A DNA stretch of 36,544 bases from Pseudomonas proteolytica (lineage in GTDB: Bacteria > Pseudomonadota > Gammaproteobacteria > Pseudomonadales > Pseudomonadaceae), in NCBI RefSeq assembly GCF_007858275.1, contig NZ_VFEV01000051.1, forward strand, positions 1-36,544. Reading direction: 5' to 3'. How positions within the stretch are numbered: the first letter of the stretch is position 1; each line of letters starts with the position of its first letter. The notes under the pieces are model-generated. The model saw only the letters and a list, made by a program, of their open reading frames with translations. It searched no databases and was not told the DNA's origin. The translations under genes were made by a program, and so were the position numbers. Positions 32,606-36,544 of the stretch are shown piece by piece.

Positions 32606-33517
32606 ATGAACAAGCCTTTCATTTCGCTGTGCCCTGAAATTACTCGGGCGCATGCGCTGACGCTGATGGACTGGTTGGAGGATGAGCGCGTCACCTGCTA
32701 CCTGAGCGATTCGCGTGATGTCTCCCGCTCCATCGAGCACGCCATCGATCGGACTCAATTGCCGATCCTGACCCATCTATTCAACCGGGGCGGGCGATTC
32801 TTCATGGCCTATGACCGGCATGACGCCCCGGTGGGCTTTGTCCGTCTCATCAAGACCGGCTCAGATTGCGAGATCGTCCTGGTCATCGGAGACAGCGACA
32901 AATGGGGCAGGAACCTTGGCGCCCGCACGATCCGCGAAGGCATGAAACTGGCCTTCCTCGACATGCGGGCCAAGAAGCTCATCGCCAAGATCCACCCGGA
33001 CAACGCGCGCTCGCTGAAAGCCTTTCTGCGCAGCGGCTTTGTGCTTGAGAGCGAAACACCGACATTGAAGTCGTTTTCGATGACGGTGGGGCGCTATCTC
33101 CAGTCCTTGCGCGAAGGTGCCGTTGGCGACGCCACTAGGATCTACATCACTGAAATCGACAAGGCCAGGCTCGAGAGCCTGATCGTGCTCGAGCCTGGCC
33201 CGGCCGTTGTTGAACTCGAACACGAGCTTGAGCGAGCCATTGTCGTCAAGCCACAGCAGGTGGCGCGCAATGTCGTCACGATGAACTCCAGGGCCTTGCT
33301 GCAGCTGGACGACGAAGAGATCGAAGTGGCCCTGGTCTACCCCGAAGACGCGGACAGCAACGCAGGGAAGCATTCCGTGTATTCCGACATCGGCGCCGCC
33401 ATTTTGGGTTATCAGGAGGGGGACGCCATCGACTGGCGGATTTCTGACCGGACCCGCCGGATTGAGATCAGGAAAGTGCTTTACCAGCCGGAGGCTGCGG
33501 GCGACTTCCACCTATAG
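32606..33517 (+). CDS. GNAT acetyltransferase-Rnk/GreA C-terminal domain fusion
   Basis: 303 aa from the ATG at 32606 (MNKPFISLCPEITRAH); a longer frame starts at 32549 but the first 19 residues look non-homologous. Residues 1-165 form a GNAT domain (GDSDKWGRNLGARTIREG as acetyl-CoA loop, then AKIHPDNARSLKAFLRSGF). Residues 172-303 resemble Rnk, with a helical segment and a GreA/GreB C-terminal domain (DIGAAILGYQEGDAIDW). Rnk binds RNA polymerase and was named as a nucleoside-diphosphate-kinase regulator. The fusion exists elsewhere in Pseudomonas and often sits in accessory DNA, as far as I recall. It lies 120 bp downstream of glmS, convergent to it. Confidence 0.83.
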   Translation: MNKPFISLCPEITRAHALTLMDWLEDERVTCYLSDSRDVSRSIEHAIDRTQLPILTHLFNRGGRFFMAYDRHDAPVGFVRLIKTGSDCEIVLVIGDSDKWGRNLGARTIREGMKLAFLDMRAKKLIAKIHPDNARSLKAFLRSGFVLESETPTLKSFSMTVGRYLQSLREGAVGDATRIYITEIDKARLESLIVLEPGPAVVELEHELERAIVVKPQQVARNVVTMNSRALLQLDDEEIEVALVYPEDADSNAGKHSVYSDIGAAILGYQEGDAIDWRISDRTRRIEIRKVLYQPEAAGDFHL

Positions 33518-33570
33518 AGATCGGGCCCAGGGTACTTCGTGCAGCCATTGAGGACGGTGGCGCGTCTGTA

Positions 33571-33602
33571 GCAGGCGCTGATCAGAACGGTCAGCTACCT
33601 GC
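33571..33602. other. Imperfect hairpin between the GNAT fusion and glmS
   Basis: GCAGG-C-GCTGA pairs with TCAGC-TA-CCTGC around a nine-base loop. It has a small internal bulge and no U-run on either side, so terminator function for either convergent gene is only possible. Confidence 0.35.
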
Positions 33603-33604
33603 GT

Positions 33605-33670
33605 CAGATTTGATTCTCTAAAACCACCCGATAGACGTTACTCAACCGTCACCGACTTGGCGAGGTTACG
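33605..33670 (-). other. attTn7 region at the glmS 3' end
   Basis: The last codons of glmS (encoding LAKSVTVE) are the sequence recognised by TnsD in Tn7-type target choice, and Tn7 inserts about 25 bp past the stop, which here would be near 33613. No Tn7 end is seen, so the site itself looks unoccupied, though accessory genes follow directly. Confidence 0.55.
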
Positions 33671-35470
33671 CGGCTGGTCAACGTCGGTGCCCTTGAGCAC
33701 GGCCACGTAGTACGACAGCAACTGCAGCGGGATGGTGTAGAGGATCGGCGACAGGGTGTCGTGGATGTGCGGCATGTTGATGACGTGGGTGCCTTCACCG
33801 TTGGTCATGCCGGCCTTCTCATCGGCGAACACGATCAGTTGGCCGCCACGGGCGCGCACTTCCTGCAGGTTGGACTTGAGCTTCTCCAGCAGTTCATTGT
33901 TCGGCGCAACGGTGACCACGGGCATGTCGTCGTCCACCAGGGCCAATGGGCCGTGCTTGAGTTCACCGGCCGGGTAGGCTTCGGCGTGGATATAGGAGAT
34001 TTCCTTGAGTTTCAGGGAGCCTTCCATCGCCACGGGGTATTGCGCGCCACGGCCCAGGAACAGGGTGTGGTTCTTGTCGGCAAACAGCTCCGCGACTTTC
34101 TCTACCGTGCTGTCCATAGCCAGGGCTTCGCCCAGGCGAGTCGGCAGGCGGCGCAGTTCTTCTACCAGGGTAGCTTCGACGCCTGCGGCCAATGTGCCGC
34201 GCACCTGGCCCAGGGACAGGGTCAGCAGCAGCAGGCCCACCAACTGGGTGGTGAAGGCTTTGGTGGAGGCTACGCCGATTTCGCGGCCGGCCTGGGTCAG
34301 TAGAGTCAGGTCGGACTCACGCACCAGGGAGCTGATGCTGACGTTGCAGATCGCCAGGCTCGCCAGGTAGCCCAGCTCTTTGGCATTGCGCAGGGCGGCC
34401 AGGGTGTCGGCGGTCTCGCCGGACTGGGAGATGGTCACAAACAGTGTGTCGGGCTGCACCACGACCTTGCGGTAGCGGAACTCACTGGCGACTTCGACCT
34501 GGCACGGGATGCCGGCCAGTTCTTCGAGCCAGTAACGGGCGACCATGCCGGCGTGGTAGCTGGTACCACAGGCGACGATCTGTACATTGCGCACTTTGGC
34601 GAACAGCTCGGCGGCTTGTGGGCCGAACGCGTTGACCAGCACCTGCTTGTCGCCAAGGCGTCCTTCCAGGGTGCGTTGCACCACGGCGGGTTGCTCGTGG
34701 ATTTCCTTGAGCATGAAATGGCGGAACTCGCCCTTGTCGGCAGCTTCGGCACCGTCGCGGTATTGCACGGCTTCGCGCTCGACGGAGTTGCCGTTGACGT
34801 CCCAGATCGCCACGCTTTCACGGCGGATGTCGGCGATATCGCCTTCTTCCAGGTACATGAAGCGGTCGGTGACCTGGCGCAGGGCCAGTTGGTCGGACGC
34901 CAGGAAGTTCTCCCCCAGGCCCAGGCCGATCACCAGCGGGCTGCCACTGCGGGCGGCAACCACACGATCCGGCTGGCTGGCGCTGATCACGGCGAGGCCG
35001 TAGGCGCCATGCAGTTCTTTGACCGTGGCCTTGAGGGCGGTGGTCAGATCGCTGTGGTCCTTGAGCTTATGGTTGAGCAGGTGGGCGATGACTTCGGTGT
35101 CGGTGTCCGAGGTAAACACATAGCCCAGGCCCTTGAGTTGTTCGCGCAGCACTTCGTGGTTCTCGATGATGCCGTTGTGCACCACCGCAATATCACCGGA
35201 GAAGTGTGGGTGTGCATTGCGTTCGCACGGCGCACCGTGGGTCGCCCAACGGGTGTGGGCGATGCCCAGGCGGCCAGCCAGGGGCTCACCGGCCAACGCC
35301 TGCTCCAGTTCGCTGACCTTGCCTGGGCGACGCATGCGCTCAAGCTTGCCCGCGTTGCTGAAGACCGCCACGCCGGCACTGTCGTAGCCACGGTATTCGA
35401 GGCGCTTGAGGCCTTCGAGCAAAATGGCGGTAACGTTTCGTTCAGCGACTGCGCCTACAATTCCACACAT
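33638..35470 (-). CDS. glmS: Glutamine-fructose-6-phosphate aminotransferase GlmS
   Basis: 610 aa, full length. It makes glucosamine-6-phosphate from fructose-6-phosphate and glutamine, the first step to UDP-GlcNAc for peptidoglycan and LPS. Start MCGIVGA leaves Cys as the N-terminal glutaminase nucleophile; the glutaminase domain covers about 1-220 (GIAHTRWATHG, NGIIENH), followed by two SIS domains (about 290-420 and 460-600; CGTSYHAG, SQSGETADT) and the conserved tail DQPRNLAKSVTVE. No glmS ribozyme is expected in Pseudomonas and none is seen. The glmR stop lies 10 bp upstream of its ATG, so the two form an operon. Confidence 0.97.
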   Translation of the reverse strand: MCGIVGAVAERNVTAILLEGLKRLEYRGYDSAGVAVFSNAGKLERMRRPGKVSELEQALAGEPLAGRLGIAHTRWATHGAPCERNAHPHFSGDIAVVHNGIIENHEVLREQLKGLGYVFTSDTDTEVIAHLLNHKLKDHSDLTTALKATVKELHGAYGLAVISASQPDRVVAARSGSPLVIGLGLGENFLASDQLALRQVTDRFMYLEEGDIADIRRESVAIWDVNGNSVEREAVQYRDGAEAADKGEFRHFMLKEIHEQPAVVQRTLEGRLGDKQVLVNAFGPQAAELFAKVRNVQIVACGTSYHAGMVARYWLEELAGIPCQVEVASEFRYRKVVVQPDTLFVTISQSGETADTLAALRNAKELGYLASLAICNVSISSLVRESDLTLLTQAGREIGVASTKAFTTQLVGLLLLTLSLGQVRGTLAAGVEATLVEELRRLPTRLGEALAMDSTVEKVAELFADKNHTLFLGRGAQYPVAMEGSLKLKEISYIHAEAYPAGELKHGPLALVDDDMPVVTVAPNNELLEKLKSNLQEVRARGGQLIVFADEKAGMTNGEGTHVINMPHIHDTLSPILYTIPLQLLSYYVAVLKGTDVDQPRNLAKSVTVE

Positions 35471-35480
35471 GGTTTTTCTC

Positions 35481-36248
35481 CTAGATGACTGCCGCGCAAA
35501 TCAGCGTAATGCCGCGGGCTTGAATCTGGTCGCGGGCCTCAAGCGGCAGGCGATCATCGGTAATAAGGGTATGGACGCTGCTCCAGGGCAGTTCCAGGTT
35601 GGGAATCTTGCGGCCGATCTTGTCGGATTCGACCATCACCACCACTTCACGGGCGACTTCGGCCATCACTCGGCTCAGGCCCAGCAATTCATTGAAGGTG
35701 GTGGTGCCGCGCTGCAGGTCGATGCCGTCAGCGCCGATAAACAGTTGGTCGAAGTCATAGGAACGCAGCACTTGTTCAGCGACCTGGCCCTGGAACGAGT
35801 CCGAGTGCGGGTCCCAGGTGCCGCCGGTCATCAACAGCACCGGCTCATGCTCCAACTCACTCAGGGCACTGGCCACATGCAGGGAGTTGGTCATCACCAC
35901 CAGGCCCGGTTGATGACCCAGTTCGGGGATCATCGCGGCGGTGGTGCTGCCGCTGTCGATGATGATCCGTGCATGTTCACGCAGCCGTTTGACCGCCGCC
36001 CGGGCGATGGCGCGCTTGTGCACAGAAATGGGCTGGGCAGGATCGCCGACCAGTTCCTGGGGCATGGTGATTGCGCCACCGTAGCGACGCAGCAGCAAGC
36101 CGTTGCTTTCCAGCGCGGCGAGGTCCTTGCGGATGGTCACTTCGGAGGTTTCGAAACGCTTGGCCAATTCGTCCACGCTCACTTCACCCTGCTCGTTGAG
36201 CAAGGTGAGGATGTTGTGGCGTCTTTGCGGTGTATTTCGTTTCGACAT
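35481..36248 (-). CDS. glmR: DeoR/GlpR-family regulator GlmR
   Basis: 255 aa from the ATG at 36246-36248 (MSKRNTPQRRHN, as in P. aeruginosa PA5550); the upstream 13 codons are probably leader. N-terminal DeoR helix-turn-helix (about 6-60, EVSVDELAKRFETSEVTIRKDL) and a C-terminal sugar-phosphate-sensing DeoRC domain (about 78-235, IIIDSGSTTAAM and FIGADGID). It is thought to adjust glmS and cell-wall amino-sugar metabolism. Repeats of TTTCGTTTCG around its start suggest autoregulation. Confidence 0.92.
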   Translation of the reverse strand: MSKRNTPQRRHNILTLLNEQGEVSVDELAKRFETSEVTIRKDLAALESNGLLLRRYGGAITMPQELVGDPAQPISVHKRAIARAAVKRLREHARIIIDSGSTTAAMIPELGHQPGLVVMTNSLHVASALSELEHEPVLLMTGGTWDPHSDSFQGQVAEQVLRSYDFDQLFIGADGIDLQRGTTTFNELLGLSRVMAEVAREVVVMVESDKIGRKIPNLELPWSSVHTLITDDRLPLEARDQIQARGITLICAAVI

Positions 36249-36283
36249 GGTGATGATAAGTTTCGTTTCGAAAGAAAACGAAG
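36235..36283. promoter_or_regulatory. Possible GlmR operator: TTTCGTTTCG direct repeats
   Basis: TTTCGTTTCG occurs at 36235-36244 (across the first codons of glmR) and again at 36261-36270, 26 bp apart start to start, with an inverted partial copy GAAAACGAA at 36274-36282. DeoR/GlpR proteins bind repeated TTTCG-type half sites, so an autoregulatory operator is likely, but the coding copy may be partly coincidental. Confidence 0.5.
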
Positions 36284-36353
36284 GCAATCAAAACCTATTG
36301 GCGAGAAATCGTCAAGCGCGGCGAGTAAAATTTTAAATCCCCAGAAACCAAAT

Positions 36354-36440
36354 GTGGGAGCGGGCCTGCTCGCGAATGCAGTCTGTCAGTTGATACATGC
36401 ATTGACTGACACTGCATATTCGCGAGCAAGCCCGCTTGTA
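36354..36440. repeat. REPIN (paired inverted REP elements)
   Basis: Two inverted REP halves, GCGGGCCTGCTCGCGAA at 36360-36376 and TTCGCGAGCAAGCCCGC at 36419-36435, match at 16 of 17 positions. They enclose a second inverted pair (TGCAGT..GTCAGT / ACTGAC ACTGCA) with a two-base bulge, so the whole unit folds into one long imperfect hairpin. This is the classic fluorescent-pseudomonad REPIN mobilised by RAYT transposases. It lies about 110 bp upstream of glmR. The last 104 bases of the window, 36441-36544, show no gene. Confidence 0.88.
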
Positions 36441-36544
36441 TGTTTAGACTTGAAGGGGTGGGCGGCGACTAAAAGCCCGATTCCGACTCTAGCCAGTACG
36501 GACCGTGGGAGACTTCTCGTCCCGCCCTTTCTACCCTAAGCGCC

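Noticed and set aside
33541..33637. Tn7 right or left end next to attTn7
   Set aside because: No TGTGGG-type terminus or repeated 22-bp TnsB-like sites were seen near the expected insertion point.
1..36544. CRISPR array, tRNA or rRNA genes, retron or toxin-antitoxin pair
   Set aside because: No regular repeat-spacer pattern, no cloverleaf or rRNA sequence and no paired small toxin genes were recognised on reading both strands.

Overview
This is chromosomal DNA of a fluorescent pseudomonad, most likely the Pseudomonas fluorescens group. The evidence is the high GC content, Pseudomonas-type REP/REPIN elements, a zinc-regulon order that matches the P. aeruginosa PA5532-PA5541 neighbourhood as I remember it, and a terminal glmR-glmS pair that reads like the P. 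aeruginosa proteins. All identifications come from reading the translations; no database search was run.

Layout. (1) 1-1522: the 3' end of an IS110-type transposase, then pdxY and a DUF3301 membrane protein. (2) 1516-12192: a Zur (zinc-starvation) island built on two divergent promoter regions. Each has the same perfect 7-1-7 palindrome (TGTTATA-N-TATAACA). Leftward operon 1 is dksA2, zigA, a DUF1826 gene and a second COG0523 GTPase. Facing it is a small secreted cysteine protein. From the second box, an AMIN-amidase reads left. Rightward, seven tightly coupled genes follow: folE2, a three-gene metal ABC importer, and hisI, gamma-carbonic-anhydrase and dihydroorotase paralogues. The logic is zinc import, zinc chaperoning and back-up copies of zinc enzymes. 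(3) 12235-15567: DUF3617 secreted protein, cardiolipin synthase and cyclopropane fatty acid synthase, the last preceded by a perfect 16-bp palindrome. (4) 15654-17589: a leftward bufferin (RiPP metallophore) operon bufA-bufB-bufC. (5) 17793-23479: a rightward six-gene phospholipid or lipid-linked module resembling E. coli ynbABCD, enlarged by an acyltransferase and an unknown 147-aa membrane protein, ending in a 16-bp-stem hairpin. (6) 23560-31740: a leftward seven-gene, translationally coupled glycan-modification operon. It has two GT2 glycosyltransferases, an FAD oxidoreductase, an SDR-like protein, a TIM-barrel isomerase, an SMR-like membrane protein lacking the usual Glu, and a 1057-aa polytopic protein of unknown type that is visibly more AT-rich. 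(7) 31741-33637: a low-coding stretch and a GNAT-Rnk/GreA fusion gene sitting just downstream of glmS, in the attTn7 hot spot. (8) 33638-36544: glmS, its DeoR-type regulator glmR with possible autoregulatory repeats, and a REPIN.

Best candidates for undescribed biology are the glycan operon (6), the DUF1826 protein, which carries an HxD...H...R arrangement typical of 2-oxoglutarate oxygenases inside a Zur operon, the enlarged ynb-like module (5), and the unknown secreted four-cysteine protein under the first Zur box.
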